A stretch of DNA of 64,000 nucleotides from Kosakonia oryzendophytica (GCF_900094925.1 NZ_FMAY01000017.1:21350-85349), one strand, 5' to 3'. Positions 40,056-52,481 are shown, numbered from the stretch's first letter. Numbers and translations: made by a program. The notes: generated from the letters alone by a model not told the origin.

Positions 40056-41182
40056 AGTGTTACCCGATTGTTTTTTAGTGCGTGCAAAATGCGACGACAA
40101 GCCTGCCCGTCGCCATACGGATTATGCGCACGACTCATGGTCTGCCAGGCATCGTTATCGTGAAGCAGGCGTGTAACCTCTTCGACAATGCGCTGGCGGT
40201 CCGTGCCGACCAGTTTCACCGTTCCGGCTTCGACCGCTTCGGGTCGTTCCGTGGTATCCCTCATCACCAGCACCGGTTTCCCCAGCGATGGCGCTTCTTC
40301 CTGAATCCCCCCCGAATCGGTGAGGATCAGCCATGCATGATTCATCAACCACAAGAACGGTAGATAGTCCTGCGGTTCGATCAGCGTGACATTCTCAACC
40401 TGGCTGAGGATACGATTTACCGGCTCGCTGACATTCGGGTTCAGGTGTACCGGATAGACGATCTGCACATCGTTATGTTGTGCTGCGATATCCGCCAGCG
40501 CGTGGCAAATCTGTTCAAATCCGCGACCAAAACTCTCGCGACGATGACCCGTAACCAAAATGAGTTTTTTATTCTCGTCGAGAAACGGGTAGCGTGCCGC
40601 CAGCTCACCATGTAACGAAAGGTCTTTCAGTACGCTATCGCGCACCCAGAAAAGCGCGTCGATAACCGTATTACCGGTGACGAAAATACGGTTATCGGCA
40701 ATATTTTCTTGCAGCAGGTTGTGGCGAGAATTCTCCGTCGGCGCAAAGTGATACATCGCCAGATGACCAGTCAACGTACGATTGGCTTCTTCCGGCCAGG
40801 GGGATGAAAGATCACCGGTACGCAGCCCGGCTTCCACGTGCCCAACCGGGATACGTTGGTAAAATGCAGCAAGGCTCGCCGAGATAGTGGTCGTGGTGTC
40901 GCCATGCACCAGCACCACATCCGGACGGAAAGACTCAAGAATAGGTTTCAGTCCTTCGAGGATACCGCAGGTGATTTCGGTTAGCCCCTGCCCAGGGCGC
41001 ATAATATTCAGGTCGTAATCCGGGACAATTGAGAAGAGGTTCAACACCTGATCGAGCATCTCCCGATGCTGCGCAGTGACGCAAACTCTCGCCTCAAAGT
41101 CAGGATCCCTTGCCAGCGCATGTACCAGCGGAGCCATTTTGATGGCTTCTGGTCGCGTGCCAAATACGGTAAGTACTTTCAC
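40052..41182 (-). CDS. wecB: UDP-N-acetylglucosamine 2-epimerase WecB
   Basis: 376-residue non-hydrolysing epimerase giving UDP-ManNAc. The N-terminal [17 protein letters not shown] and the [17 protein letters not shown] motif are diagnostic. The start is GTG at 41182, giving the family length; an upstream ATG would add 15 unrelated residues. Confidence 0.96.
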   Translation of the reverse strand: MKVLTVFGTRPEAIKMAPLVHALARDPDFEARVCVTAQHREMLDQVLNLFSIVPDYDLNIMRPGQGLTEITCGILEGLKPILESFRPDVVLVHGDTTTTISASLAAFYQRIPVGHVEAGLRTGDLSSPWPEEANRTLTGHLAMYHFAPTENSRHNLLQENIADNRIFVTGNTVIDALFWVRDSVLKDLSLHGELAARYPFLDENKKLILVTGHRRESFGRGFEQICHALADIAAQHNDVQIVYPVHLNPNVSEPVNRILSQVENVTLIEPQDYLPFLWLMNHAWLILTDSGGIQEEAPSLGKPVLVMRDTTERPEAVEAGTVKLVGTDRQRIVEEVTRLLHDNDAWQTMSRAHNPYGDGQACRRILHALKNNRVTL

Positions 41183-41239
41183 AACGATTCTCTTCGAGTA
41201 GATGATGAAGGCGCAAGGTGCCTTCATCGCAGACGGCGT

Positions 41240-42286
41240 TTAATCCGAACGGCGTCGCGTTAATGCAACCCCGGCTCCTGTTAACGCGCCAACAATTCCC
41301 CACATGATCATCATGAAGGCACGACGCGGGCTGTCGCGTTTTACCGGTTCTTCCGGCGTGCGCAAATAACGATAAGTCTGAAAACGAGGATCAAGTGTGG
41401 GGCCGACATTCAGCGTATTCAGCATGGCCCGGTTTTGATCATAGTCCAGATCGAATTGCGGCCCCACTGCTTGCAGGTTTTCCAGACGCGCCTTCAGCAT
41501 TGGGCGGCCCAACATAAACAGTTCCGAATCAGGTAACTCATCCGGCGGAACCTCGGTTTCATTGCGAGAGATATTATTCTGCTCAGCCACTTTCAGCGCC
41601 TGTTCAACGTTATGCAGGCGCCGGTTAAAAATCGCTTTTGCCACCTCTTCCTGGCGTTTAACCTGCGCTTTCATCTGGATAGTCCGGGCCGCCCACGCAC
41701 CTTTCAGCTCATCGTTTAAATGGCTGGCAGCACGCTGGCTGGCGAAAGCGACATACTGACGTAGCAAGTTATTCGCATCCGGCGCAGTTTCAGCAATAAG
41801 CTTCACATTGTCATTCAGGTTACGCGCCGCATCGCCAGGGGCGAACTGGATATTGTTTATCAGCTCATCCAGAAGCGCTGCATCTTCTTTGCTATTCCCT
41901 ACCTGGCGCTGCCTGAAATAATCTGTTTGTGACCAAAAATCGCGGCGTGTATCCCAGGAAGCAAGTTGCATAATGAACTCTTTATACGCCTCATCCATGA
42001 CAGACGGTTGATCCGCTGATGCCAGGTTGGCCTTGACATCCAGATTGCGCAAAAACTGCTGCTGAGAGTAATACCCGCCGAGCATATTGACCGTCGGCCT
42101 GTCGGTGATTGCATTGGCGCTCCACTCCTGGGGCGCGAAAAATGTCCAGGCTAACGCGAACAATGCAAACAGCAGCGCTCCCCCTCCAATCCACAATTTC
42201 CCCGCCCAAAGGGTACGAAACAAGCCCCGGATATCCAGTTCATTTTCCGTTTCTGTTGAAGTTGCTTCCGACGCTGGTTGAATCAT
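41240..42286 (-). CDS. wzzE: ECA chain-length regulator WzzE
   Basis: 348-residue polysaccharide co-polymerase with two membrane helices (about residues 32-52 and 320-342) around a periplasmic coiled-coil domain. It sets ECA chain length with WzyE. The C-terminal helix is followed by the short basic tail TRRRSD. Confidence 0.96.
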   Translation of the reverse strand: MIQPASEATSTETENELDIRGLFRTLWAGKLWIGGGALLFALFALAWTFFAPQEWSANAITDRPTVNMLGGYYSQQQFLRNLDVKANLASADQPSVMDEAYKEFIMQLASWDTRRDFWSQTDYFRQRQVGNSKEDAALLDELINNIQFAPGDAARNLNDNVKLIAETAPDANNLLRQYVAFASQRAASHLNDELKGAWAARTIQMKAQVKRQEEVAKAIFNRRLHNVEQALKVAEQNNISRNETEVPPDELPDSELFMLGRPMLKARLENLQAVGPQFDLDYDQNRAMLNTLNVGPTLDPRFQTYRYLRTPEEPVKRDSPRRAFMMIMWGIVGALTGAGVALTRRRSD

Positions 42287-42299
42287 CGCTTTCCCGGTT

Positions 42300-43403
42300 T
42301 TATTTGGTTAGTGTTGATTTTTGGTGTTTGTTACGGCGTATCCTGCGTTTTACCCGCTTGATAAAACGCGCCACTTTCCAGGCTCGCTTAATACAGTAGC
42401 CATACAATAAGAAAGCCAGCAAAAATAATGCCAACATTACCCATTCTGGAATGAAATGAAGGTACTCCGTCACCACGCCAATGGCCGCCAACAGCGCAGC
42501 CGCAAGAGTGATAAGCACAAACGCCTGACGGGAAGTGAAACCTGCCCGCATGATCAAATGGTGGATATGTTGACGGTCCGGTGAAAAAGGGCTCATGCCT
42601 TTACGCAGCCGACGATAGGTAATCGCCACCATATCCATCAGCGGAATGGCGATGATCCATAACGCAGTAACCGGGCTGATGGGGTGCGTCTTACCCTGGG
42701 TGGTTTCCAGTAAAATCCAAATGACAGTAAAACCGATCAACGTACTGCCAGCATCACCCATAAAAACTTTGTAGCGGCGGCCAAGGACACCGAGATTTAA
42801 TAGAATATAAGGCACAATCGCCGCAATCATTGCGAAGCACCAAATCGCCAGGCTGAATTGTCCATCAAACCATAAAATGATGCCGATGGCGGCGAAGGAA
42901 ACACACGATAACCCACCCAGCAGGCCATCAATGCCGTCCACCATATTAAAGGCGTTGATCGCGGCCCATACTGCAAACAAGGTAAGCAGATAACCAAATG
43001 GCCCTAGCACCATCTCCCAGGAACCGAAGATGAAACCAAGGCTGCTCAGATAGAGTTTGCCCACCATCATCATTACAACTGCGATCCCGGCCTGGATAGC
43101 CGCACGGATTTTAACGCTAATATCAAAGCGATCGTCCAGCGCGCCGACAAAGACCAGCACCCCTGCACAACTCAGGTAGAGCGCAGCGTGAGGGATATAA
43201 TCGTTTGTAATAGCAAAAGTAAAGCAGATACCAGCGTAGACTGAAATTCCCCCTACCAGCGGAATCAGTCCCTGATGCCGTTTTCGGTAGTTAGGTTTGT
43301 CCACCAACCCCACATACTTCGCCATTTTCCTGGCGAAGAACAAGAAGGCGGTAGTGAACAAGAAGATACTGAATAATTCAGTAAACGCAGTGAGTAAATT
43401 CAC
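42300..43403 (-). CDS. wecA: UDP-GlcNAc:undecaprenyl-phosphate transferase WecA
   Basis: 367-residue membrane enzyme that starts ECA and many O antigens by making undecaprenyl-PP-GlcNAc. Eleven helices; the catalytic Asp residues lie in NMVDGIDGL and GDAGST, and the HIHH motif is in SPDRQHIHHLIM. GTG at 43403 is the start by family length; the nearby ATG is out of frame. First gene of the operon. Confidence 0.96.
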   Translation of the reverse strand: MNLLTAFTELFSIFLFTTAFLFFARKMAKYVGLVDKPNYRKRHQGLIPLVGGISVYAGICFTFAITNDYIPHAALYLSCAGVLVFVGALDDRFDISVKIRAAIQAGIAVVMMMVGKLYLSSLGFIFGSWEMVLGPFGYLLTLFAVWAAINAFNMVDGIDGLLGGLSCVSFAAIGIILWFDGQFSLAIWCFAMIAAIVPYILLNLGVLGRRYKVFMGDAGSTLIGFTVIWILLETTQGKTHPISPVTALWIIAIPLMDMVAITYRRLRKGMSPFSPDRQHIHHLIMRAGFTSRQAFVLITLAAALLAAIGVVTEYLHFIPEWVMLALFLLAFLLYGYCIKRAWKVARFIKRVKRRIRRNKHQKSTLTK

Positions 43404-43613
43404 AATGCATGCTCTCAGCGAATGTTGATCCCGGCAGTATAACGACGATGCCACGCTCCATAAAAGGAGAAAGCAGGTCATTCACAGACGTTATTGTTTG
43501 TTTTTCAGTCAAATGAGGAATTCATACGAAGAATATATCCTTTTGACGAGGTCTGTGTCGGACAATGCCTGTCCCAGTGCATATAGCGTATAGCCCATAA
43601 ATGAAAAACGCCA

Positions 43614-43639
43614 CGTAAAAACGTGGCGCATCTGGGGTT
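43614..43639 (-). terminator. rho terminator
   Basis: CGCCACG/CGTGGCG stem after the rho stop; on the minus strand TTTTTC follows. The remaining gap to wecA carries the promoter region of the ECA operon. Confidence 0.85.
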
Positions 43640-43647
43640 TATTTGTT

Positions 43648-44907
43648 CTAAGAGCGCTTCATCATGTCGAAGAACTCATCATTCGTCTTCGTCATCGCCA
43701 GCTTGTTAATGAGGAACTCCATCGCATCGATCTCACCCATCGGGTGAATGATTTTGCGCAGGATCCACATTTTCTGTAGCTCTTCCTGAGTGGTGAGCAG
43801 CTCTTCTTTACGCGTACCGGAACGGTTGTAATCAATGGCCGGGAAGACGCGTTTTTCAGCAATTTTACGGGAGAGATGCAGCTCCATGTTACCGGTGCCT
43901 TTAAACTCTTCGTAAATCACTTCGTCCATCTTCGAACCGGTATCGATCAGCGCCGTTGCGATGATGGTCAGGCTACCACCCTCTTCCACGTTACGCGCTG
44001 CACCGAAGAAACGCTTCGGACGATGCAGGGCGTTTGCATCCACACCACCGGTTAACACTTTGCCGGATGCCGGCACCACGGTGTTGTAAGCGCGCGCCAG
44101 ACGGGTGATGGAGTCCAGCAGAATGATCACGTCTTTCTTATGCTCAACCAGGCGCTTGGCTTTTTCGATAACCATCTCAGCAACCTGCACATGGCGGGAA
44201 GCTGGTTCGTCAAAGGTGGAAGCAACCACTTCACCTTTCACCAGACGCTGCATCTCGGTCACTTCTTCCGGACGTTCGTCAATCAGTAACACCATCAACA
44301 CACAGTCTGGATGGTTGTACGCGATGCTCTGCGCGATATTCTGCAGCAGCATGGTTTTACCGGCTTTCGGCGGTGCAACAATCAGACCACGCTGACCGCG
44401 ACCGATGGGTGACGCCAGGTCCAAAACGCGGGCGGTTAAGTCTTCGGTTGAGCCATTACCGCGTTCCATACGCAGACGCGAATTCGCATGCAGCGGCGTC
44501 AGGTTCTCGAACAGAATCTTGTTGCGCGCATTCTCCGGCTTATCGAAGTTCACCTCGTTGACTTTCAGCAGTGCAAAGTAACGTTCACCTTCTTTAGGTG
44601 GGCGAATCTTACCTGAAATGGTGTCACCGGTGCGGAGGTTGAAGCGGCGGATTTGGCTGGGAGAAACGTAGATGTCGTCAGGACCGGCGAGGTAGGAGCT
44701 GTCTGCGGAGCGGAGGAAACCAAATCCATCCTGCAGAATCTCCAGCACACCGTCGCCAAAGATATCTTCGCCACTCTTCGCGTGCTGCTTCAGGATGGCA
44801 AAAATGATGTCCTGTTTGCGCATACGGGCCAGGTTTTCCAGCCCCATATTTTCGCCGAGAGTGATCAGCTCAGAAACCGGCGTATTCTTTAATTCGGTAA
44901 GATTCAT
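43648..44907 (-). CDS. rho: Transcription termination factor Rho
   Basis: 419-residue hexameric RNA helicase. The cold-shock-like primary RNA site is in the N-terminal domain ([17 protein letters not shown]), Walker A is APPKAGKTM, Walker B is [14 protein letters not shown], and the Q and R loops are conserved. It is nearly identical to E. coli Rho. The start [11 protein letters not shown] is used; the longer frame runs into the leader. Confidence 0.98.
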   Translation of the reverse strand: MNLTELKNTPVSELITLGENMGLENLARMRKQDIIFAILKQHAKSGEDIFGDGVLEILQDGFGFLRSADSSYLAGPDDIYVSPSQIRRFNLRTGDTISGKIRPPKEGERYFALLKVNEVNFDKPENARNKILFENLTPLHANSRLRMERGNGSTEDLTARVLDLASPIGRGQRGLIVAPPKAGKTMLLQNIAQSIAYNHPDCVLMVLLIDERPEEVTEMQRLVKGEVVASTFDEPASRHVQVAEMVIEKAKRLVEHKKDVIILLDSITRLARAYNTVVPASGKVLTGGVDANALHRPKRFFGAARNVEEGGSLTIIATALIDTGSKMDEVIYEEFKGTGNMELHLSRKIAEKRVFPAIDYNRSGTRKEELLTTQEELQKMWILRKIIHPMGEIDAMEFLINKLAMTKTNDEFFDMMKRS

Positions 44908-44994
44908 AATGGTGTGGGTTCTTAAACTCGGGGTAAATCTCGAACTTAATGTTGTGAATGGTATGGCAGGGTCATCCATGCCTGTTAACGGCCA

Positions 44995-45090
44995 TCAACT
45001 CATGTCCGATCGGCGTCTGGTCACAGGAATGGACGCAGAACTGAAACGATAAGACGGAATGAGTGACAAGCCCGGAATCTGTCTACTTCT
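44995..45090 (-). pseudogene. rhoL: rho leader peptide frame (RhoL) without a standard start
   Basis: About 90 bases before rho, an open frame reads SLIPSYRFSS, then ASIPVTRRRSDMS and a TGA stop. It aligns with E. coli RhoL (SLNPSCRFSS, AYSPVTRQRKDMS). Upstream the match continues (RSRQIPG against RSEQISG), but the codon in the place of the start ATG is GAG, and no in-frame ATG or GTG is found. A TTG at 45069 could start a shorter peptide but has no clear ribosome site. Either the leader peptide is lost, or it starts at an unusual codon. Confidence 0.55.
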
Positions 45091-45249
45091 CTCGCGGCAA
45101 TGCAGCTCTACGGGAAGTATCGGGGTAATGCAAGATTCAAACTACTAAGGTATGTTCAAAACGAAGTCAAAACAAAGTTAGCACGGCTGAAGCCGGGCGT
45201 CCAGCGATCCACATAAAATAGGAGTGCTGGCGCGCCGGCTGAGCCCGGA

Positions 45250-45579
45250 TTATGCCAGGTTGGCGTCCAGGAACTCTTTCAGTTGGCCTTTAGACAAAGC
45301 ACCGACTTTGGTTGCCGCCACTTCGCCGTTTTTGAACAGCAGAAGGGTTGGAATCCCGCGAATACCGTACTTCGGTGCGGTACCTGGATTCTGGTCAATG
45401 TTCAGCTTGGCAACGGTCAGTTTGCCTTCGTACTCAGTAGCGACTTCATCCAGAATCGGGGCGATCATTTTACACGGACCACACCACTCTGCCCAGAAAT
45501 CGACGAGAACAAGCCCGTTTGCTTTGAGTACATCCGTGTCAAAACTATCGTCAGTCAGGTGAATAATTTTATCGCTCAT
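45250..45579 (-). CDS. trxA: Thioredoxin 1 TrxA
   Basis: 109-residue disulfide reductant with the active site WCGPCK (Cys33 and Cys36) and the cis-Pro in [11 protein letters not shown]. It lies upstream of rho in the same direction and is divergent from rhlB. Start [10 protein letters not shown] fits the family. Confidence 0.98.
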   Translation of the reverse strand: MSDKIIHLTDDSFDTDVLKANGLVLVDFWAEWCGPCKMIAPILDEVATEYEGKLTVAKLNIDQNPGTAPKYGIRGIPTLLLFKNGEVAATKVGALSKGQLKEFLDANLA

Positions 45580-45723
45580 ATATAACTCCACAGGAATAAG
45601 CCTGGCGTGTTGGTGTAGCATAAAACAGCAACGTGTTGATGCCACAATAACCAACTAAAGGTTGACTTTATTTCACCGGATACGCTTTCGTAAAGCAATA
45701 GTAAGCTGATATTCTACCACACT

Positions 45724-46992
45724 ATGAGCAAAACACATTTAACAGAACAGAAGTTTTCCGACTTCGCCCTGCACCCAAAAGTGATTGAGGCCCTTGAAAA
45801 TAAAGGGTTTCATAATTGCACGCCTATTCAGGCACTGGCCCTTCCGCTGACGCTGGCGGGCCGGGATGTTGCAGGTCAGGCGCAAACCGGTACCGGCAAA
45901 ACGATGGCGTTTTTAACGTCAACGTTCCACTATCTCCTTTCTCACCCGGCGATCGAAGACCGCAAAGTGAACCAGCCGCGCGCAATTATTATGGCGCCGA
46001 CCCGTGAACTTGCGGTGCAAATCCACGCCGATGCGGAGCCCCTGGCGCAGGCGACAGGTCTGAAACTGGGCCTGGCTTACGGCGGTGATGGCTACGACAA
46101 GCAGCTGAAAGTACTGGAAAGCGGCGTCGATATTCTGATCGGCACCACTGGCCGCCTTATTGATTACACCAAACAGAACCATATTAACCTGGGCGCGATC
46201 CAGGTCGTGGTGCTGGACGAAGCCGATCGTATGTACGATCTGGGCTTTATAAAAGATATCCGTTGGCTGTTCCGCCGTATGCCGGCAACCGACCAGCGTC
46301 TTAATATGCTGTTCTCCGCGACCCTCTCTTACCGGGTGCGTGAACTGGCGTTCGAGCAAATGAACAACGCTGAATACGTGGAAGTCGAACCGGAACAGAA
46401 AACCGGCCACCGTATCAAAGAAGAGCTGTTCTATCCGTCCAATGATGAAAAAATGCGTTTACTGCAAACGCTGATTGAAGAAGAGTGGCCGGATCGTGCA
46501 ATCATCTTCGCCAACACTAAACACCGTTGTGAAGATATCTGGGGCCACCTGGCCGCAGATGGTCACCGTGTTGGTTTATTGACGGGCGATGTGGCGCAGA
46601 AAAAACGCCTGCGCATTCTTGATGAATTCACGCGTGGCGATCTCGATATTCTGGTAGCAACAGATGTGGCGGCTCGTGGTCTGCATATTCCTGCCGTAAC
46701 ACATGTTTTTAACTACGATCTGCCGGACGATTGCGAAGATTACGTGCACCGTATCGGTCGTACCGGTCGCGCTGGCGCAAGCGGCAATTCCATCAGCCTG
46801 GCCTGTGAAGAATACGCGCTGAACCTGCCCGCTATTGAAACCTATATTGGCCACTCCATTCCGGTCAGTAAATACAACCCGGATGCCCTGCTCAGCGAAC
46901 TGCCGCCGCCAAAACGCCTGACGCGCCCCCGCTCTGGCAACGGCCCGCGTCGCAGTGGTGGCGCACCACGTAATCGTCGTCGTTCAGGTTAA
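45724..46992 (+). CDS. rhlB: DEAD-box RNA helicase RhlB
   Basis: Helicase of the RNA degradosome, bound to RNase E. 422 residues: Walker [13 protein letters not shown] box [13 protein letters not shown] motif LFSATLSYR, motif [12 protein letters not shown], and a basic Arg-rich tail. The stop is six bases before gppA, which suggests one transcript. Confidence 0.97.
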   Translation: MSKTHLTEQKFSDFALHPKVIEALENKGFHNCTPIQALALPLTLAGRDVAGQAQTGTGKTMAFLTSTFHYLLSHPAIEDRKVNQPRAIIMAPTRELAVQIHADAEPLAQATGLKLGLAYGGDGYDKQLKVLESGVDILIGTTGRLIDYTKQNHINLGAIQVVVLDEADRMYDLGFIKDIRWLFRRMPATDQRLNMLFSATLSYRVRELAFEQMNNAEYVEVEPEQKTGHRIKEELFYPSNDEKMRLLQTLIEEEWPDRAIIFANTKHRCEDIWGHLAADGHRVGLLTGDVAQKKRLRILDEFTRGDLDILVATDVAARGLHIPAVTHVFNYDLPDDCEDYVHRIGRTGRAGASGNSISLACEEYALNLPAIETYIGHSIPVSKYNPDALLSELPPPKRLTRPRSGNGPRRSGGAPRNRRRSG

Positions 46993-46998
46993 AAAAAT

Positions 46999-48483
46999 AT
47001 GCTCGGTTCCGCCTCGCTTTATGCAGCTATTGATCTCGGTTCCAACAGTTTTCATATGCTGGTTGTACGCGAGGTGGCGGGCAGTATCCAGACGCTGTCC
47101 CGCATTAAACGCAAGGTTCGCCTGGCCGCCGGCCTGAGCAGCGAAAATCATCTTTCTCAGGAAGCCATGGAGCGCGGTTGGCAATGTCTGCGGCTGTTCT
47201 CTGAACGACTACAGGATATCCCGCAAGAACAAATCCGCGTCGTGGCAACCGCCACGCTGCGTCTGGCAGTTAACGCCCGGACTTTCCTCGATAAGGCGCA
47301 AGAGATCCTCGGCTGCCCGGTGCAAGTTATCAGCGGTGAAGAAGAGGCGCGCCTGATATATCAAGGCGTTGCCCACACAACAGGCGGCGCCGATCAGCGT
47401 CTTGTCGTGGATATTGGCGGCGCAAGTACCGAACTGGTGACTGGCACCGGCGCGCAAACCACATCGCTGTTCAGCCTTTCGATGGGCTGTGTCACCTGGC
47501 TAGAACGTTTTTTTACCGATCGCAATCTCGGGCAGGAGAATTTCCAGGCGGCAGAGCTTGCGGCTCGCGAGGTATTGCGTCCGGTCGCCGGTGAGCTTCG
47601 TCGCCACGGCTGGAAAGTCTGCGTCGGCGCATCCGGCACGGTTCAGGCGTTGCAAGAGATCATGATGGCGCAAGGGATGGATGAACGCATCACCCTCGCC
47701 AAACTGCAGCAGTTGAAGCAGCGCGCGATTCAGTGCGGGCGTCTTGAAGAACTGGAGATTGAAGGCCTGACGCTTGAGCGTGCGCTGGTTTTCCCAAGCG
47801 GCCTGGCGATCTTGATCGCCATTTTCACTGAGATGAATATTGAAAGCATGACGCTCGCCGGTGGCGCATTGCGGGAAGGTCTGGTCTACGGCATGTTGCA
47901 TCTGGCGGTCGATCAGGATATTCGCAGCCGCACGCTGCGCAATATTCAGCGCCGTTTTATCATCGACACCGATCAGTCAAGACGTGTCTCCACGCTGGCG
48001 GGACGCTTTGCGCAGAGCGTTGAAAAAGCATGGGATCTTGATGCTTACAGCACCGATATCCTGAAAGTTGCCTGCGAACTTCACGAAATCGGCCTCAGCA
48101 TAGAGTTCAAACAGGCACCGCTACATGCCGCCTGGCTGGTACGAAATCTCGACCTGCCTGGCTTTACACCAGCGCAGAAAAAACTGCTTGCCACACTGCT
48201 GCTGAACCAGACCAACGCGGTTGATCTCTCGTCATTGCATCAGCAAAACGCCGTACCGCCACGCGTTGCGGAACATCTGTGCCGTTTACTGCGTCTGGCG
48301 ATTATCTTTGCCAACCGTCGTCGTGACGACCTGTTGCCGGACATTGCCGTTAGCGCACAGGGTGAAAAACTCACACTGACACTTCCTGAGGGCTGGCTGG
48401 CTGGCCATCCGCTGGGTGCGGAGTTGATCGAGCAGGAAAGCCAGTGGCAGAGCTATGTACACTGGGCGCTGGAAATCCGGTAA
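46999..48483 (+). CDS. gppA: Guanosine pentaphosphatase / exopolyphosphatase GppA
   Basis: Converts pppGpp to ppGpp and degrades polyphosphate. 494 residues: ASKHA-fold N-terminal part with [14 protein letters not shown] and [12 protein letters not shown] phosphate-binding loops, then an HD-like helical C-terminal domain ([13 protein letters not shown]). Confidence 0.96.
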   Translation: MLGSASLYAAIDLGSNSFHMLVVREVAGSIQTLSRIKRKVRLAAGLSSENHLSQEAMERGWQCLRLFSERLQDIPQEQIRVVATATLRLAVNARTFLDKAQEILGCPVQVISGEEEARLIYQGVAHTTGGADQRLVVDIGGASTELVTGTGAQTTSLFSLSMGCVTWLERFFTDRNLGQENFQAAELAAREVLRPVAGELRRHGWKVCVGASGTVQALQEIMMAQGMDERITLAKLQQLKQRAIQCGRLEELEIEGLTLERALVFPSGLAILIAIFTEMNIESMTLAGGALREGLVYGMLHLAVDQDIRSRTLRNIQRRFIIDTDQSRRVSTLAGRFAQSVEKAWDLDAYSTDILKVACELHEIGLSIEFKQAPLHAAWLVRNLDLPGFTPAQKKLLATLLLNQTNAVDLSSLHQQNAVPPRVAEHLCRLLRLAIIFANRRRDDLLPDIAVSAQGEKLTLTLPEGWLAGHPLGAELIEQESQWQSYVHWALEIR

Positions 48484-48501
48484 CCAATAAGCGTTGATAA
48501 G

Positions 48502-48524
48502 GCCCGGTAGTACCGGGCTTTTTT
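48502..48524 (+). terminator. gppA terminator
   Basis: GCCCGG/CCGGGC hairpin with loop TAGTA followed by TTTTTTATTTT. The T run overlaps the stop codon of the convergent rep gene. Confidence 0.88.
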
Positions 48525-50544
48525 ATTTTCCTTTCGCTTTTGCCAGCATCGCCCGGATATTCGCCACATTGGCCTGGCCTTTGTGCATGCGCTCTTCCGG
48601 GCTGACTACCTTGCGCTCTTGCTCCCAGATCAGATCATCTTGCGGTAACTCCAGCAGAAAACGGCTTGGCTCCGGGCGCACCAGCTCACCGTACTGACGA
48701 CGCTCTTTGCACAACGTGAAAATCAGCTCTTTCTGCGCACGCGTTATGCCAACGTAAGCCAGACGGCGTTCCTCATCAACGTTATCTTCATCAATGCTGC
48801 TTTGATGCGGCAGTAAGCCTTCTTCCATGCCGACCAGAAAGACATAAGGGAACTCCAGGCCTTTAGACGCATGCAGTGTCATCAGTTGTACCTGGTCGGA
48901 CTCATCGTCGCTTTCACCCCGCTCCATCATATCGCGCAGGGTGAAACGCGTGACCACCTGATCCAGCGTCATCGGCTCATCCAGTTCATTACCTTCGAGC
49001 ATCTCGGTCATCCAGCCAAACAACGTATTGACGTTTTTCATACGCATTTCCGCCGCCTTCGGGCTGGGCGAGGTTTCGAATAACCAGGATTCATAATCAA
49101 TGCCGTGGATGAGATCACGCACGGCAGCAATGGGCTCACGCTCCGACAGGCGCTGTATATCGCCAAGCCACTGGGTAAAGCGTGTTAAAGACTCATAACC
49201 GCGCCCGGTAAGCGTCTGGTTTAGCCCAACGTCAAAGCTGGCGGCAAACAGGCTCTTATTGCGCACCATTGCCCATTCCCCCAGTTTTTGCAGCGTGGCG
49301 GAACCAATTTCACGCTTCGGCGTGTTCACAATGCGCAAAAACGCGCTGTCATCATCCGTATTGGTTAGCACCCGCAGATAAGCCAACAGATCTTTAATTT
49401 CCGGGCGCGAGAAAAAGGAGGTGCCGCCAGAAATCTTGTACGGAATGCGGTTCTGCATGAGGAATTTTTCAAACACCCGCGACTGATGGTTGCCGCGATA
49501 GAGGATGGCATAATCCTTATACTGCGTTTTATTTACATAGTGATGGGCAATCAACTCACCGGTCACGCGCTCAGCTTCATGCTCCTCATGGTTGGCGCTC
49601 AGGACTTTCAGCTCCGTACCGTAGCCGAGCTCCGAAAACAGACGTTTTTCAAACACGTGTGGGTTATTGGCGATCAGGATGTTAGCCGCCTTCAGGATAC
49701 GCCCGGAAGAACGGTAGTTCTGCTCCAGCTTAATGACCTGCAACGCCGGGAAATCCTGACTCAGTAACACCAGGTTTTGCGGCCTCGCGCCGCGCCAGGA
49801 GTAAATTGACTGGTCATCGTCGCCTACCACCGTAAACCGTGCGCGCTTGCCCACCAGCAGTTTTACCAGTTCGTACTGGCTGGTGTTGGTATCCTGATAT
49901 TCATCCACCAGCAGATAGCGGATCTTGTTCTGCCAGCGCTCGCGCACCTCTTCATTGCGCTGCAATAGTAGCGTGGGTAGCAGGATCAAATCGTCAAAAT
50001 CGAGAACGTTGCACGCCTTCATATGGGCGGTATAAAGACCGTAGCAATGGGCGAACATACGATCCCGTTCGCCGATCGCGCGAGCGGCCGCCTGCTGCGG
50101 GGTAAGCAGATCGTTTTTCCAGTTTGAGATCGCCGAGATCAGTTGTTGCAGGACGACTTTGTCATCTTCGATCAGCCCCTCAGTCAGATCTTTGAGGAGG
50201 GCGACCTGATCGGTATCGTCGAACAACGAAAAGTTAGATTTCATACCCAGCGCAGCATATTCACGCTTGATGATATCCAGCCCCAACGTATGGAACGTGG
50301 AGATCATCAACCCCCGAGCCTCTTTCCGGCCCAGCGTTTGCGCGACACGCTCCTTCATTTCGCGTGCGGCTTTGTTGGTAAAGGTGACCGCTGCAATATG
50401 TCGCGCCTGATAGCCGCAACCCCGAATAAGGTGAGCGATTTTATTGGTGATCACGCGCGTTTTACCGGATCCTGCGCCCGCCAGCACCAGGCAGGGGCCG
50501 GTGACGAATTCGACGGCTTGTTGTTGTCCGGGATTTAAACGCAT
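48523..50544 (-). CDS. rep: ATP-dependent DNA helicase Rep
   Basis: 3'-5' superfamily 1 helicase that removes proteins ahead of the replication fork. 673 residues; [10 protein letters not shown] (Walker A), [21 protein letters not shown] and LEQNYRSS. It is a paralogue of uvrD in this window. The start [13 protein letters not shown] is used; four extra upstream residues are not conserved. Confidence 0.97.
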   Translation of the reverse strand: MRLNPGQQQAVEFVTGPCLVLAGAGSGKTRVITNKIAHLIRGCGYQARHIAAVTFTNKAAREMKERVAQTLGRKEARGLMISTFHTLGLDIIKREYAALGMKSNFSLFDDTDQVALLKDLTEGLIEDDKVVLQQLISAISNWKNDLLTPQQAAARAIGERDRMFAHCYGLYTAHMKACNVLDFDDLILLPTLLLQRNEEVRERWQNKIRYLLVDEYQDTNTSQYELVKLLVGKRARFTVVGDDDQSIYSWRGARPQNLVLLSQDFPALQVIKLEQNYRSSGRILKAANILIANNPHVFEKRLFSELGYGTELKVLSANHEEHEAERVTGELIAHHYVNKTQYKDYAILYRGNHQSRVFEKFLMQNRIPYKISGGTSFFSRPEIKDLLAYLRVLTNTDDDSAFLRIVNTPKREIGSATLQKLGEWAMVRNKSLFAASFDVGLNQTLTGRGYESLTRFTQWLGDIQRLSEREPIAAVRDLIHGIDYESWLFETSPSPKAAEMRMKNVNTLFGWMTEMLEGNELDEPMTLDQVVTRFTLRDMMERGESDDESDQVQLMTLHASKGLEFPYVFLVGMEEGLLPHQSSIDEDNVDEERRLAYVGITRAQKELIFTLCKERRQYGELVRPEPSRFLLELPQDDLIWEQERKVVSPEERMHKGQANVANIRAMLAKAKGK

Positions 50545-50546
50545 AG

Positions 50547-50912
<366 letters not shown>

Positions 50913-50916
50913 TATA

Positions 50917-50947
50917 AAGCCCGGTAGCGCTCACGCTTACCGGGCTT
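50917..50947. repeat. REP-type palindrome after ppiC
   Basis: AAGCCCGGTA/TACCGGGCTT arms of ten bases around an 11-base loop. It has the same arm sequence as the element between rhtB and rhtC. Confidence 0.65.
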
Positions 50948-50957
50948 ACGTTACTGC

Positions 50958-50995
50958 AGGTCGGGCTGGCGAAACGCTTACCCGACCTCTTTTTT
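50958..50995 (+). terminator. ppiC terminator, second palindrome of the pair
   Basis: AGGTCGGG/CCCGACCT stem followed by CTTTTTT. The loop (CTGGCGAAACGCTTA) resembles the loop of REP elements, so this may be a REP turned terminator. Its T run overlaps the ilvC stop. Confidence 0.75.
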
Positions 50996-52469
50996 AGCCT
51001 GCGACAGCAATACGCTTCATATCGGTCATATAGCCACGCAGTTTCTGACCCACTTTTTCAATCGCATGACTGCGGATCGCTTCGTTCACATCACGCAGTT
51101 GCGCGTTATCAACAGCGCCTTCGGCAATCGCCTGGCCCAGATCGCCCGTCTGCAGCGTGGTCATAAACTCTTTCAGCAGCGGAACACAGGCATAAGAGAA
51201 CAGGTAGTTACCGTACTCAGCGGTATCAGAGATAACCACGTTCATTTCATACAGGCGTTTACGCGCGATAGTGTTGGCAATCAGCGGCAGCTCGTGCAGT
51301 GATTCATAGTAAGCTGACTCTTCGATGATGCCGGAGGAAACCATGGTTTCAAACGCCAGTTCAACACCCGCTTTCACCATCGCGATCATCAGTACGCCTT
51401 TATCGAAGTACTCTTGTTCGCTGATTTTGCCTTCAAACTGCGGTGCGGTCTCGAATGCGGTTTTACCGGTCTCTTCACGCCAGGTCAGCAGTTTTTTATC
51501 ATCGTTAGCCCAATCAGCCATCATGCCGGAGGAGAATTCGCCGGAGATGATGTCATCCATATGTTTCTGGAACAGCGGCGCCATAATGCCTTTCAGTTGT
51601 TCTGACAGCGCGTAAGCACGCAGTTTTGCCGGGTTAGAAAGACGGTCCATCATCAGAGTGATGCCGCCCTGTTTCAGCGCTTCGGTGATGGTTTCCCAGC
51701 CGAACTGAATCAGTTTTTCCGCGTAAGCGGCATCAGTACCTTCTGCCACCAGCTTGTCGAAGCACAGCAGAGAACCAGCCTGCAACATACCGCAGAGAAT
51801 GGTCTGTTCGCCCATCAGGTCAGATTTCACCTCCGCAACGAAAGAGGACTCCAGAACCCCGGCGCGATGGCCGCCCGTGGCTGCAGCCCAGGCTTTAGCG
51901 ATCGCCATACCTTCACCTTTCGGATCGTTCTCCGGGTGCACAGCAATCAGGGTCGGTACGCCAAAACCGCGTTTGTACTCTTCACGCACTTCGGTACCCG
52001 GGCATTTCGGCGCAACCATCACCACGGTGATGTCTTTACGGATCTGCTCGCCCACTTCGACGATATTGAAACCATGGGAGTAACCCAGCGCCGCGCCATC
52101 TTTCATCAGCGGCTGTACGGAACGCACTACGTCAGAGTGTTGCTTGTCCGGCGTCAGGTTAACCACCAGATCCGCCTGCGGGATCAGCTCTTCATAGGTG
52201 CCAACGTTAAAACCGTTTTCGGTCGCTTTGCGCCAGGATGCACGTTTTTCAGCGATCGCTTCCTTACGCAGCGCGTAGGAGATATCCAGGCCAGAGTCGC
52301 GCATATTCAGACCCTGATTCAGGCCTTGGGCGCCGCAGCCGACAATGACCACTTTTTTACCCTGAAGGTAGCTTGCGCCATCGGCAAATTCTTCACGCGC
52401 CATAAAGCGACATTTGCCCAGCTGCGCCAGCTGCTGGCGCAGGTTCAGTGTATTAAAGTAGTTAGCCAT
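50994..52469 (-). CDS. ilvC: Ketol-acid reductoisomerase IlvC (class II)
   Basis: Second enzyme of isoleucine/valine synthesis, NADPH- and Mg-dependent. 491 residues, the long form. The NADPH fold is in [22 protein letters not shown] (described by its first residues [10 protein letters not shown]), with a duplicated knotted C-terminal domain. Its gene is divergent from its regulator gene ilvY. The leader carries a 14-base match to GcvB. Confidence 0.98.
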   Translation of the reverse strand: MANYFNTLNLRQQLAQLGKCRFMAREEFADGASYLQGKKVVIVGCGAQGLNQGLNMRDSGLDISYALRKEAIAEKRASWRKATENGFNVGTYEELIPQADLVVNLTPDKQHSDVVRSVQPLMKDGAALGYSHGFNIVEVGEQIRKDITVVMVAPKCPGTEVREEYKRGFGVPTLIAVHPENDPKGEGMAIAKAWAAATGGHRAGVLESSFVAEVKSDLMGEQTILCGMLQAGSLLCFDKLVAEGTDAAYAEKLIQFGWETITEALKQGGITLMMDRLSNPAKLRAYALSEQLKGIMAPLFQKHMDDIISGEFSSGMMADWANDDKKLLTWREETGKTAFETAPQFEGKISEQEYFDKGVLMIAMVKAGVELAFETMVSSGIIEESAYYESLHELPLIANTIARKRLYEMNVVISDTAEYGNYLFSYACVPLLKEFMTTLQTGDLGQAIAEGAVDNAQLRDVNEAIRSHAIEKVGQKLRGYMTDMKRIAVAG

Positions 52470-52481
52470 GGTGAGACCTCA

